Notes: generated by a model from the sequence alone, not told the origin. DNA of 64,000 bases from Tetradesmus obliquus (GCA_030272155.1 CP126200.1:2914001-2978000), one strand, 5' to 3'; shown: positions 24,867 through 38,510, counted from the stretch's first letter. Translations and numbers: made by a program.

Positions 24867-27800
24867 CTAGTTGCCAGTGCCACCTGTAGCGCGCAGCACC
24901 ATGGTCTGCCTTGACCCATCAGCAAGGTGCAGCACGAAATAGTAGCAGCCAGCTGTTGCTGGTGTCTGCACTTTCACCGAGTACCTCCCAAAGGTGCATG
25001 TCACTTGATACAGTGCCTTGATCTCCACTGTTTGTGTAGACACATCGTCATCGGCTTCGCCATTCGCCACAGCAGCTTGGCCTGCAATCACGGCATCCTG
25101 TGCAGCACGCCCAGCAGTCTTGCCTGCCAAGCAAGCATTGCCAAGCGCTGTCTGTGCGTTGGTGGCGTTGACAGGTCCTGTGATTTGGGTGAACCCTATT
25201 GCCAGGATCACCGCTTGATGGCAGCGCTGCGGGTTGCGGCTGACTGTGAAGTTCACGGGGATGTTTGCGTTGGTGACTGCCTCCAGGAGCGTGCTTGCAT
25301 TGAAGTTGGCTAGCGCAAAGACAGGGTACCTGCATCATATCAGCAGCAGCACAGGATTGAGGCACTGCATCTGGAGCATTTGTGGCTTTCTCCAAGAGCG
25401 TGCTTGCATTGAAGTTGGCCACTGCAAAGACAGGGTACCTGCACCATATCAGCAGCAGCACACGGTTAAGGCACTGCATCAGGAGCAGTTGTGACAGACT
25501 CCAGAGAGCATGCCTGCGTTATTTTTGGCGAGCGCAATTGCAAGGCACCTACACGGCAGAAGGAAGAGGTTGCTCAAGCGCCGCAGTGCTGCACACACAC
25601 GGATGGCATGTGCAGGCACCATCGAGCTGTCAATGAATCAATCAATTACAAGCTGTTACCAGGGTTACCTGCTCGCTTTCACCCTTGTCTTTCTGTGAGT
25701 CACGCACTAAAGTGCTTAGGCTTCAGCCGGCTCGCCTGCTCCTGATGAACAAAGGACTTGTGGCCTGTGACCTGTGGCAGCCAGCCTGCTTACGCAACAT
25801 CGGCTGTGCTACTAGCGTAGTACACAGGAGTTGGCTTACCTGCAAGCTGGCACCCTTGGCGTGATGCGCCTCCCAACCGGATCACTGTTCGGCACAAATG
25901 TTGCCACCATGCCCAACCAGCCCTTACAGTCACATGTGCCTGCAAGCAGCAGCCATCACACCACAGGAACAGCGGTCAGCAAAGTATGCAACAGATCTGA
26001 ACGCGCACACAGCAGCAGATGTGGGCGCCACACCCTATCAGTCCTTGCAATAACACGTGCCTGAGACCAGCAGCCATGATGCGGCACCCACAGGCCGCAT
26101 CACGCAGACAGTAGCAGAGGTTGCTGCAACAAGTGATTCAGCATTTGCTGCAGTATCAAAAAGACATTTGTTAATAAACGATGGGCGAACTCTGAAGCAC
26201 AACAGGATGCATAAACAGCACGCAGCAGGAGCAGCAGCTGGCTAGCAGGTGCATGTGTGACAGGGGAGCACTGATCAGGCCTTTTCACAACAAGCGCCTC
26301 GCACCTGTTGTTACATTGCACGCTCCAAGAGTGCAGGAGTTGCTGTCGCAGGACCCCACAGTAACGTTCACCGTCACTGTGGCCGGTTGGGTGCTGCCTT
26401 GTGTTGTGTATGTGAAGGTGTCAATGCCAACAAAACCTGCAGCACAATGCAGCAGCAACAATGTTACGCACGCAGAGCTCAGCTGCAGCACTAAGGTGCC
26501 ATCAGGCTTGCAAAGCAGCAGCATCACAGCCTCAACAAGCCTGCAATACGACAGGCAGCAGATAGAGCTTGCATGTTGTCTCCTAAACTGCAATTGCATG
26601 CTGTGCACACCTGCGGCCGACAGGTAGAGGAGTGTCACACTGTCTGCAGCCATGAATACCCTGCCGCCCTTGCTGGGAGCAGTCACAGCACCAATCTTGA
26701 GGCTTTGCCCAAAGTCATTCGCCAGGGGCTTGATTCTTGTGCGCTGCCCGGACACTGCAGTAACCACATCAGCAACCGCCTGATCATTTGCAGGCAGGTC
26801 ACAGGAAGCCAGAGCTCCATTTGCAGCAAAGGTTGGCTTAAAGCTGCCAATACAAGCACATCCTGTTTGTGTTGCATTTGGCCTGCTGTTCGGGATGTTT
26901 GCGCAGCTGATGAGGCAAGTGCTGGCGGCCGAAGTAGATTCGGACCAGCCAGCCGCACACGTGCAGCGCGTGCCAAGTGCACTCAGCTGCTGGCCTGGCA
27001 GTGAACTGCAGGCCAGGTCCTTGCAGGACGCCAGCTGCGCAGGGGCAGCAAACACCTCTGTGAAACCCCTGCTGCATACGCAGTCAGTGCCCAGAGGGCT
27101 CACTGCCGCATTCGCAATGCTGCTGCAGGTCATCGGCTGCTTTACACATGCTGATAGAGCACCGGAGATTGCATTGTAGGATCGTGAGAAGCCTGGCTTG
27201 CATTGGTCGCATGCTGTCCTGCCTGCATTGGGCATGCTGTTGATCACTGAACACTTCACGCAAGTGGCTCCGGGGATGGGGTTGTGGGTGCCAGCAGGGC
27301 ACCAGCTGCAGCTGCCGGCAGTCAGCTGCTGGCCGGCTAGGCACACAGTCGGAGGATTTGTGCTGATCACAGGGGCCGACATCTGCTGGCCGGTCACTGC
27401 AAAGCACACACAGCAGGGCAGCGCAGCGTCAGCACGGCTACGCCCTCAGGCTTCGTGAGGTCGTTAACGCCGCGGCAGTAATGCATCATGTGTGCCTGAT
27501 GCCAGCAATTTTTTTTGCGTTTTGGGACACAGCATGGCGCCATGCCAAGCGCGGCACCAGCCCCGTCACATCAAGGCGCCCACTGCTGCTGCGCTGACTT
27601 GGGAAATAATACAAATACCAGCCTTCCTGCATTCAACCAACAGCGCACCATTGCTGCAGACATGCGCATCTGAAGCATTGCTGCAGCTGCTCTCACCAGG
27701 CGCGTTGATCTCCTGCCCGCCTGTAGTGCGGATGACGCTGATGCACGCATTCAGCGCTGCACTGCTGGAGGAGCACCAGCCACTTGCCAGCAGCCCACTG

Positions 27801-30800
27801 AACCAGTCTTGCAACGCTTGGATAGCTTGGCCGCTCGTTGAAAGAGCATTGCCAAGTGCTTCTGTTACTTTGATGGCCATGGGCTGGTTGCTTTCTGTTG
27901 CAGCTGGGCGGGCTGCACGCGTGACGGACCGCTTGGACTGCAAATGCGCAGCACGGCAGAGATAAAGACGTCACATGTGTATGTGTGTATGTGCAGTCAG
28001 AAAGTGTGTGGCGGCGCGGAGCTCGTACTGGAGCTCTGTGCAGCATGCATGGCAGCTTGTGCTGTTTGTAGCTGTGCTGGCTGCTGCTGTACTCGTGTGT
28101 CCTGGCTTGCAGACACCAAGGTCCCATGACTGCAGTTATCATCCTAGCATGCACAGTGAGCTAGCTACGCGTATTTAGGGTGAACTGTTAGGCCATGATG
28201 TTGTGATGCCACAGCATGTCTTCTGACCGCAAGCAAGACTGACACACATTCACCGCACTTACCGCAACAGCCGTGCAGTTGCCTGTGGTCACTTCCAGTG
28301 AAAACTGCGTCCTGTCTTGCGGCAGGGCAGTGTACAGTGACTCTGTTAGGCTGTTCAGCAGGGCTCCTGTGGCTGTGTCGCTGCAGGCGCCGCTGTAGCG
28401 CACCACGAGCTGCAGATTGGCACTTGCAATGTTGGCCACGCCAGTCAGGACTGCAGGAGAACAAATGATAGGCAGCAAATGTTGTGGTGAGCCATTGCCT
28501 TGCAGCAACTAAGATGCTGGTGAAGTTGGCCATGGAGATGCTGTTGGTCGCAGCCAAATGCAGCCAGCTGCAGAGGCGCAGTTGCACAGCAGACTGACAT
28601 GCAGTGAAAACAGGGAAAGGGTATTCACCCCACGTGCTATATAGGGCATGGTTATATACCCCACGTAGGTACTAAAAAGGGCATGGTTATATACCCCACG
28701 TACGTACTAAAAAAGACAACCCGGGGCAAGCACTAGCGAGGCCAGGGCACTCACTGCAGCTGCCGCTGGTGTCCCAAGTGTCCTTTGCAGTGCAGCGTGA
28801 TGTGTAGCCGCCGACAGCCCCAGGCAGGCAGGAGGCAGTACATGTACTGCCAACTAGCACGCCAGCACATCCTACCCAGTCTTGTGTGTTTGGCGGCCTG
28901 CTGGGGGTAGGGTTGCTGGAGCAGGTGGCAGCAGTAGCTGCAGGCAAAAAGCAGGCCAACACATCCTTGATCATAGTTTGGCTGATGCTCGTACACCCCG
29001 CAGGAGAGCATAAGTGAATGAAGCATGTTTTCATTAGTACGGCTACTGTGATTGACATATCTGGTTCAGCGCTGCAGCTAGCAGCACATGTTGCAGGCAG
29101 TCGCCAAGCAATTGCAGTCGACTTGTGCTGGAATGCAGCTGTGTTGTGTGGGCAAGCAGGTAGATGCTCTCACATGTGCCGCAGCCTCCGCCGCTCTGCA
29201 GGATCCATGAGCTCTGCGTGCACACAATAGTGTACCCGCTGCCAGCTGCAGCGCCGCCAACACAGCTAGCAGTGCATGAGGAGCCGCCAGGCGCTGGCGA
29301 GAAGCAGGTGATACCACCCCAGGGGTTGGCTCCCAGTGGTGGATTGGGCAGTGCACCACATGTTGGGGAAGCTGCAACCGCCATGTGCAGTAGCACAGAG
29401 AGACAGGCAACAGCAAGCATGTTGAAATGGTGCTACCAGGGATTCCAAGTGTGCAGAAGCTTGCTGCAGCAGAAAGGTAACTACGTGACCATTGCACATC
29501 TGGACACAGCAGCGAGTGCAGCTGTGCAGCACACATGCATACACACCTGGTGCAGTTTGTTGCGTCCATGGTGCACCACGACCTGCTGGATCTTGCTGTT
29601 ACACCGTGTCTGGTGCATGCTGCAGGGTCTTGAGAGTCGCAGATCATGCAACACGCACCAAGCAATGCGCCTGGCACATGCAAACCAGCACTCAAACCCA
29701 ACTGCTGATTGCTGCTCTGCTGCAGCAGAACACGAAAGCAAGGTCGCACGCTGTAAGATTAATCAATGTTGGAGCTTGCAACATGCAGCAAGGTGCACTC
29801 ACTGCTGCAGCTGCCGCCGCTCTGCACCCAGCCGCTCGCTATGCAGGTGAGTGTGAAGCCAGCACCAGTGGCAGGTGGCGGGCAGGCTGATGCACAGCTG
29901 CTGCCCAGAGGTGCATTGGCGTAGCAAGAGGCACCTGACCAGACTGGGAACCCTGGTGGTGATGCTGGCAGCCCACCACAAGGGGGAGCTGCGGGGTGTG
30001 AAAGGGGACATGTAAAGAACAGCATGTGTGAGGGCGTGAGAGCGGGTAATTGATGTGATGTAAGCAACAACTTGAACAGGGTCCCATGAAGGGGCCGATC
30101 AGCTGCCACAGGTGCCTACGCAAACGCTCAGCACACAGCCATACGCATCCTAAGGGGTCTGCGGGTGGGGACACATCACCCAGCAGCAACAAACGCTGCT
30201 CATCGCATCGGCATACAGCTGCATACAAGTGCTGACAGTGCTGGGCAGCCCCTGCATGCTGCTCCCTGCTCTGCTTCACGAATGACACCAGCGTTTGCAA
30301 TGCTTGCCAAGCTGGGCATTGCTTGTAACCCAGCAAGATGATGATGTCAGTCACTACACATACATCCACGAAGTCCTGCCACCCACCAGTACAGCCAGAG
30401 CCACCCTGCTGCCAGCCGCTAGCCGTGCAGGAAAGGGTGTAGCCCGCGCCGGTGGCAGGAGCCTGGCAGCTGGCCTGGCAGCTGCTGCCGACTGTTGCAC
30501 CGCCAACGCAGCTTGCCCCAAACCAAATGGCCGTTCCAGGGGGAGGTGCCGGCAGCCCTCCACATGTGGCTGGCCCTGCGTTGCACACAAGCAGCAATGC
30601 TTAGCTTGCGCGCAGCTGATGTGTTGCGGATCGGCACTGTGCAGGGCCTGCTTGCGAGCAGGAGCCACCATGGTGCGAATGGGCATGGAAGGGACATTTA
30701 CATGTGGGTTCGGCTGTGTACTGCACAGCTATGGCTATTGCAAACAGCTGCACAGCCCAATGACTCTGATTAGTTTAGCCTGTGCAGCAGACACGTGCAT

Positions 30801-33800
30801 CTGAATCACTGGCGCAATGAAAGGTCGCGACCAAGCAATACTGCAAATGAGTGATCAAATATGGCACAGCAGCTGGACAACACCAGCCCAATTGCATTGC
30901 TGCCAGACCTGCCCACCTGGCCCGGCTGCCAAACAGCCACAAGCCGGCGGCTGCACGCAGTTGCCTGATGCATCACACGCTGCAGCGATTTGCGGTTGAC
31001 CAAGGCTTCTCACCTGGCCCTGCTGCAGTGCACCCGCTGCCAGACTGCACCCAGTTGCCTGATGCACTGCATGTCAGCGTGTAGCCCGAGCCTGTGGCTG
31101 TGGGCAAGCAGGTGGCACTGCAGGTGCTGCCTGACACTGCTGAGGCCTCGCAGCTGGCACCAAACCAGAAGACGGCGTTGGGTGGGGGCGCTGGCAATCC
31201 ACCACACCTGACGACAGCGGCATCTGCACAGCATGCTTGCACAGGTCAGCTGATAATGTTTCGGTGATCGGACAAGTTGCATACTGCCATGGGAGCGCCT
31301 GCATCACTGCGCGTGCGCGGAATGCGATGTGCATGACATACAGCACAAAGCTACACACCCTGGAGCAACAAAGTTTGTGGCCAGGCACGTGTGTTACTCT
31401 GATGCTTACTGCAGGGGCCACCAGTGATTGTCCAAGTGTCGGTGTCTGTGCAGGCTGCAGCCAGCTGTCCACCGGCAGCCACAAACCCTGCATGGTGCAA
31501 AGCGGCACGGCGTGACTGACTGTGTTGCAGTACATGCATGGCAACCCATCACGACGCCAGGACAACAACGAACACTGAAGTGCGGCAGAGATGCATTGCA
31601 TTTGTTGCAATGCAACAGTCAAGCCTGAGCAGGAAGGTACGCAGTTCAAACCTTGCACAATGCTGAGGGCCTCAAAAATCAAAGCCAAGCCGGGCCTGCT
31701 CACCTGGCAGGCATGCTGCCTGGCAGCTGGACCCATATGTGGCTCCTGGAAGGCAGGAGGCGCCAAACCAGACACCGGCATGGTTCGCTTGTGCGGGTGG
31801 TGTGCTACATGACTTCACTGCAGGCAGAAACAGGCAGGATCGACAGACTGAGAGTGGTGTTTGAACTGCTGTGAGGCAGTGTAGGGGGTGCTGGGGTTCC
31901 CTCTTGGGTTGGAGACTGCAGGAGTGGCAAAAGCTCCCGCCCCGTTACATATGATGGCACGCATACGGTTATGCAAGACCTGGCGGCCAGCAGAAAATAG
32001 TGTGTGACTGCTGGTGAATGCCAAGCAAGGCTGGTGGTGAAGGGCAGCACTGGCCAGGCTCATGGTGATCAACAGCAGAGCGTTACACGCAAAGAGCTGA
32101 GACACTGATGCTTGAAGTGAAGTGCTCATTCACAACAATTGTGTGTGCATGTGTGTGCCTGTCATCATCACGCCTGGTAAACAGCCAGTAAACAGCCTGT
32201 CATTATCATGCCTGGTAAACAGCCGGTCTGTTGCTGTTGTCTGTGCAACTTACGCTGACAGACGCCTGTGATAGTCCACATGTTGGTCGCTGTACACGTG
32301 GCAGTGACAGAGCCACCACCAGTGATGCCTTGAATGCAGTCTGCAGCAGGAGGACAATGTCATGAGCCAGGTGGTTGAGCTGGAGCATAGATCAGAGTAA
32401 GGATTGCCTGACAGCCAGGGCGTCACGCCACAGGCACATCAGCTGGGACTGCCACGGGTGCAATGGAGCACATGCTAGCTGTTAAACCGGAACACATGGT
32501 CACATGTTGCGGTTGCTGCCAGGCATCAGCAGCTTGTTGCGTTGCTCAACCACCAGTGCAGCCGGCGACAAGCACCGTTGTGGGCGGTTACAGCTGCACA
32601 ATTCATGCTCGTACCGTGCAGGCAGCATGTGCAGCTGATGCGCATGCATCAGTCCGCTAGAGTGACTCTGTGAGTCGTCATGAACAGCAAAACAGGTTTC
32701 ACACACTCACTGGCAGAACACGAGGCGCCCGGAGTGTTGGTCTGACAGGCAGTGAAAGCTTCAGCGTTTGGTTGCTTGATGGGGGGGTTGCTACATGTCG
32801 TTGCTGCAGAACACATTGTAGGCAGCACAAACAGTACATGCAGGGTAAGCCAGGAAAGTGGCAACAGTGTCAGCTTCAGCAATGCAGCTTATCCGGGTAC
32901 ATCAATAATTCCTTGGTCGGTATGCTGCCAACGTGCGGCAGTCTTGACGCATGTAGACAGCAACAAAGTTGCTGTGCTCGTGGCCCTGCAAGCATGAGCT
33001 TGCTGAGTGATAGAGTGTGTTGGTCTCTGAATCTTGTCGCTGAGTCTCTTGAGCGTCGCCGGCCTTGCTCTTATAAGCAGTACTTTTAGCATGATGTGGC
33101 AAAGAAAAGGAGCGCGTCAGTGTGAAAGTAAGCCAGTGAGTGACAATACATCTGGATGCAGGTGACAGTCCGGGATTATGCGATGGCAGCTTCAGGCAAC
33201 ATACATTACTGAAAAAGCACAGCAGCGGCAGGAGTAAAGCCATGTGGTTAGCACACAACACCTGCCACATCCAGTGTTTACAAGTAGCATCACCACCTCA
33301 GAATGGCAAGCTGAACAGCAGGGCGGTCACGTAAGCACACTGGCAGAATAGCGTACACAAGCCTGCCTGCATAGATGCGTGTATGCTGGTCGCAATGGTG
33401 TTGGGTGATGCCTCATTGTCAAGCGTGAAGCACGCCATCTGCACTGCGCTCTGCTGCTCTTGCAAGTCATAGCATACACACAAGCTGACTGCAGCAGCAT
33501 GCGCTTCCACAGCTGCAGCTGGTTCAGCACTTGCTGCTCTGGCCGGCAAGTGCCCCACAGAAGACTCCTACCTCTGCACGATCCGAGTGCATTCCCCCAC
33601 GAGTGCCTCCCTGTTGCGTCACAGGTGGTGGACGGTGCTCCGTTTGTGGGGTCAGGCTCGTAACCTGTGCCAGTGATATCATTTGCAGCGTGGGGTTCGT
33701 GTGAACGTTGGCCATACCCGTTGCAGCAACATGCTGCTGCTGCTGCTGCTGCTGCTCCAAATGCTGTGCTACATCAGCTGTGCACTAGCAAGCGAGGACT

Positions 33801-36800
33801 GCAGCTGCTACGGCATCGCAGAGTCTGAATTTATATTAATTAACCAGAACACAGGATGCTGCAAAAAAGTTTGCCCCCCAGGGTACAATGCATTGTAGCA
33901 TACATGCCGCACAAACTGTCGCGCTCAGCAGTCATTGCGCACGTTCGTAGTAACAACAAGTATAGCTGGGTGCTTGCCTGCTCCAGCCAGAACACAGCAT
34001 GTGCATGCTTCCTACTGGCTGGCGCAGCCCCTAAGGTGTGCAGATCGAGCCCCACACACCCACCAAGCATGGGCGAAAGCACAGTGAGGTAGCAGTGCAG
34101 CTGCAAGCATGTGTGCTGTACAGGACAAGCGCGAGGTCACTCACCTGGGGAGCAAGCTGCCACACACACTGAGCCGGCATCAATTTCCGCCCCGGCATTT
34201 GGGGTGCATGCTGTAGGCCATTGCGCGTTAGCTGCTGGTGCCAGTGCGTTGGGGCCAGAGAGGCAGCCTGGACCAGACAATGCATGTGGCATGCATTTGC
34301 ACACACAGCTGTCAGCAGGCGGAGGCTGTGTCTCTTGTTATTTTGCTGGCGTGTTCAGGCGGCACCGCTGCTGCGTGCGCTGCAACTAAGCAGACTGCCC
34401 AAATTCCAATGCACGTTGACATGCTGTCACAAGATGAGCTGTGCCAGCAGTGCGGAAGGTGTGCCAGTTGACCTATTGCAGGACACAGATCCCATATGCT
34501 ACAGCAGCAGCACCAGCAGCATCCATATCTGCTGTCTTGGCTGCTGCAGGGTGCGCAGCTGTTCCCTGCATCTCACCACGTGGCTTGCGAAATGCGGCCC
34601 ACATGTTGCGCACCCTGCTCAGTTGCCCCGGTGTGAACAGGGCCCGACACCTGCGGCGACACTTGATGGTCAGCTTCATAGCAGCAGAGGACTAGCTGTG
34701 TTGGGATGGCTGATCAGGGTGCTGGTGACACTCTAGTGTTTGGATTGCAAATCACGGGGTGTTGCAGCACTGGTGACTCACGTGTCGTCATATTGGTCGG
34801 CTGCATGCATGTAGTTGTTTTTGAGGTCGGTCCTGCAAGCAGCAATGGCAGCAGCAGCAGACAGCAGTAGGCAGGTGAAACAGCGTCAGACAGCAATCAG
34901 CAGCAAGCTTGGTGTCTTCCAGGTGCCCTCTGCTGAGGAGACGTAAGATCACTGTAACCAACAATTGCCAGGCAAAACATTCATGTAGCCCCCATTTTAT
35001 AGCCCCCATTTTATTGCAACTGACGTGCGAAGTGCGTGGCCACCGTGCAAGCCATGGTGAGCAAACGAGGACCAACAGATGAATCTTTCATCTCTTACCC
35101 CACTTCGCCTGGGCAGGTGTCCATCACAGTGCCAGACGAGGGGCACCAAAAGGGTGGGTCGTTGGCGTTCCATCCTCGATCGTCTTCCGCCGGCGTGTCA
35201 TCAACTTCATCACCGCCAAATGGAGCTTCGCAGCCATTCCTGTCTGGGTGGTACAAACCCAACGCGTGGCCGATCTGCGGCGCAGCAGCAGCAGCGGCAG
35301 CAGCAGCAGCAGAGCTGAAGCAGTAGCAGCAGCATGGGCAAGGCTTGTCCTTGTGATGGCTCCTGCTGCCGCCGCCGCTGCTGCTCCTGCTGCCGCATCT
35401 GCCTACTGAGGTGCAGCAGCAGCAGGCTGTTGCAGACCGCCCCACGTCAAAGCTACGGTGCACAACACACATGTTCGGGGACTTGCTTTATGCCGCAGCC
35501 GCTGTACTGTTGGGCAGATAGCAGCCACCCTGCAGACCTTTGCACCCTGCAGACCTTTGCACGTGCAACAGGTGGCGGTTGACAGCCACGGAGGTGTTGC
35601 TTTGGTGGATGGATCTGAAAAGGGTGCTGCTGTGATGGGACAAAGTGACAGAACTCAGGCTGCATGCTTCATTGCTTGTTGTCTTGGTAACTGCTCAGCA
35701 ATCAGCACTGTAGCATGCACCACACGTATAGCATGTCATTGAGTCAAGTATTCTGCACATGTCAACGAATTTCGCGTCCGCTTGCCTGATGAACCAGTTC
35801 CCCGCCGCTGTAGTATGGTGCAGCATATTGACTGTAGTATGGCGTGTTACTGTAAGCGTCTCCTGGGTCAAGATCTATCTTTGCACCATTTCCACCTACA
35901 GCGGCACAAACATCAAACCGCAAGTGGGCAGGAATCTTCTGACAATCATATGCATGGATCAACAGCAGCCTCTGCTGTGCTTTGCCCATGGGTTGCATCA
36001 CATGCTGCTTGGCGCGAATTGTGTGCGTCAGCCTTACACGTGTATTGGTCTGCACATGTTGCTGCAGTAGCTGCGGCTGCTGCCAGCCGCCGTGTAACAA
36101 CTGCTTGTAATGATGCATGCTGCAAGGATCTGCATGCACATGCTGTGCTGTTGTAGGCACACTGCAGGTCTAGAAGCATACGATCAGGGACAGCCAAAGA
36201 CCTGTGGGCGCAAATTATCAGTGCTGGGACGAGTGAAGCTAATATCTGTGATTCTGGCAGCACACGTCTGACACTGAGAGCCGATCACTGGCGTCTTTTT
36301 GTACAGGCATGCCGTCTATCGCCTTGGCTCATGCATTGTCCATTCGCAAAGCTGGGCAGTACGTTGCATGATAAACGTGGAGCCTCTGTCCATGCACCCT
36401 GCCATGCATGTACTGCAGCACGCAAGGCACCAGCAGCCACAATAACGTGTACAGACGCATCTCACCTACTGCAGACTCGCAGTGCACGAATACCATATCG
36501 AAGCCGGAAGCCACCACAAAAGGATCGAAGCTCTGCTCGTAAAAGAAAGCGCCACCCATGTCGTTGACCTGAGCTGTGTCCCTGAAAGCCAGACGATTGG
36601 TCAAGCAGAGAGTTGCCAAGATGATCTGTACGCACAGCATACTGCGTGCGGCTCATGGGCAACCGATCATGCTGCATGCATGGCTGCCATCAGGTCGCTG
36701 GCGTGCTATGAGAGAGGATAGTTACATGTGGGTCCTGGCACCATCTGTGCATGGCCACAACAGGTTGAACACAAAGTCTGACACCAGAAAAGGAGAGCTA

Positions 36801-38338
36801 TGCGTGCATGTGGCTGGTCAAGTGATGTGGATGGGGTCGGAGGTCTATGCAAGCATGTTGTGCATGCTTGATTCTGTGTTCTGTTGTGCTGCGTTGTGCG
36901 TGCCAACACAAGGCTGTGGAGTGAAGGTACATACAGCTGGCACTGTGCAGCAGCAGGGAATGCATGCAAGCACCCATTCTCATGCACGAGCTGTAAGGTC
37001 AGGTACAGGACAGTACGACAAGAAGCAGCATCTGTGACGTCCAGGGTGCTGGCGGACGGCACAATGTGCATGCCATGCAAGCAGCGGCACCTACAAATCA
37101 GCTGTGGCGTGGACAGCTGTGCCATCAGTGGTCTCACCAGTCCCACATGTACACGTTGAGCTGGGAGCTTGATCGCGCTACGCTGAGCTCAGCGGCAAGC
37201 TCCAGCTGTAAGCTCTGGGTGTTGAAGTCACCATACACGGCAGCATGATGGTGGCCATTGTTTCTGGTATCCCACCAACCGTAGTAGCTGATGAGGATGG
37301 GGTTTATACCATCATAGCAGGCTGTACTCTCGACGCAAGCCCCCGCTGGCGGATTGCTGGGGTCGACATCAGCAATGCGGTAGCGATAAACTTTCTCCGT
37401 GACAAATGTCATGGTGCCTCTGTACGCTTCATTGAGCTTCGCCACTTGCGCTACAATCCCGTCATCTGGCGTCAGCACACAGCAGGCCGCAGCGGCATCA
37501 GCAGCAGAAGCAGCAGCAAGCTGTCAGTAGAAGGACATCTATACATATGGTTGGCGTGCAACATTTGTGTGATGCACTGCAGGCAAAGGGCAGCAGCAGC
37601 CACAAGGCGTCAAGTGCCGTCACAGCACGGTGCAGATGTGGCCAGTAGCAGCAATGCGCCACTGGCGGCAGATCGGCAAAGAGCCTTGACCTAAATGCCT
37701 GCAGCAAGTAGCCAGCAGCATTGCAGGTGCTGCTGGCAGCATGAGGGCAACAGCGTTGTATGATGTGCCTGCAGGTCCGACAATCTGACTGGCCAGTAGC
37801 GCAGCTCACCATTTAGATGATTGCAGGTAGGCAAGCCTGCAAGCTGGAGCTGAACACCGGGGTTAGCAGGATCGCGGTGTGCCGCAGTATCGGCTTTCCC
37901 ACCACCCGGCGAGATGATGTCGTTGTAATCGACAATGATGTGGAACACCAAAGATACCGTGGCAGTCGCCGGGGGCAGCAATCCAGCGCTTGCCACTGAT
38001 GCGATGCCGACGCCACCTCTAGCAGCAGCAGTAACAGCGGCAGCCCTGCGCTTAGCAGCTGCCTCGCCCTCTGCCAGCTTCTTGCGGATGAGCTTTTGTG
38101 CCTCAGGGGTTGGTTCCTGTGTGGCGCAGCCGCTGCTGCCTCTGCTCCTGGTTTGTGCGAGGCTTGTGGCGCGGGAGGTTCTGTTGCTGACCTTCAGGGC
38201 CCTGCTGGATGAGTGATGGCGGTGACTGTGAGCTGCTGCTGCTGCTGGAGCAGAGCTGACGATGCAGATCAGTACCAGCAGCACCACCACCAGCAGTGGC
38301 CTCAGGCGCGCTGCTAGGTTTGACTGGGTGTGCTGCAT
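24867..38338 (-). CDS. Secreted multidomain M43-like (pappalysin-type) metalloprotease homologue with CCP modules
   Basis: Twenty-five exons resolved, about 1690 residues. Signal peptide RPLLVVVLLVLICIVSSAPA. Metalloprotease exons: 38338-37810, 37465-37138, 36581-36466, 35895-35786, 35274-35099, 34832-34782 and 34650-34577, giving VHQ|IGHALGLYH (normally HExxHxxGxxH), GGDEVDDTPAE and CRALFTPGQLSRVRNM, as in M43. CCP/sushi-like modules: 34333-34145, 33664-33572, 32803-32711, 32340-32254, 31817-31704, 31487-31410, 31223-31014, 30575-30387, 29988-29803, 29371-29174 and 28937-28755, nearly all phase 1-1. Related globular pieces are at 33488-33331, 28450-28263 and 27937-27697. Exon 27396-26611 has cysteine repeats and a cadherin-like domain finished by 26436-26305. 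EGF-like CDCKGWLG is in 25939-25840. The last exon is 25329-24867. One exon joining 33331 to 32803 is unresolved. PAPP-A-type proteases also combine M43 with CCP modules. A wall or matrix role is inferred. A split into two genes near 33 kb is not excluded. Confidence 0.78.
25383..25439 (-). repeat. Echo of last metalloprotease exon start (first copy)
   Basis: GGTGCAG plus codons for YPVFAVANFNASTLLE repeat the start of exon 25329-24867 about 110 bp upstream of it, with several substitutions. Confidence 0.85.
25497..25556 (-). repeat. Echo of last metalloprotease exon start (second, older copy)
   Basis: A more diverged third copy of the same 60-nt edge, with base changes and small indels, so no frame survives. 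Confidence 0.6.
28620..28715. repeat. Short tandem repeat, unit about 39 bp
   Basis: Nearly three copies of a unit containing GGGCATGGTTATATACCCCA and CGTAGGTACTAAAAA, in the intron between exons 28937-28755 and 28450-28263. It contains TATATA and CACGTACGT-like words. No transposon ends were seen. Confidence 0.85.
30925..30985 (-). repeat. Echo of a CCP-module exon end
   Basis: This repeats the end of exon 31223-31014 (SASGNWVQSG...AAGPG and the following donor region) with several changes, in the next intron. Confidence 0.65.
33731..33898 (+). other. Antisense 55-residue ORF with signal-peptide look, in a metalloprotease intron
   Basis: The ORF starts [20 protein letters not shown] and continues with six cysteines to CCKKVCPPGYNAL. 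It lies wholly in the intron between exons 34333-34145 and 33664-33572, on the opposite strand. The poly-Leu is simply a CTG run, so it may be chance. No promoter or second exon was identified. Confidence 0.2.
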
Positions 38339-38456
38339 TGGGATGACTGGATGCCACTGTCACGAGCTATCGCGCAGTGGTGTTGCTGATCAGGATCAAG
38401 ATCCTACAGCATGCTGCAGGAGTCCAGCAGGAGCAGCAGCAGTAGCAGTAGCAGCA

Positions 38457-38510
<54 letters not shown>

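Noticed and set aside
32902..33000. Exon joining metalloprotease exons 33488-33331 and 32803-32711
   Set aside because: An open piece after the acceptor near 32985 fits the entry phase, but every donor seen is weak, so no exon was called.
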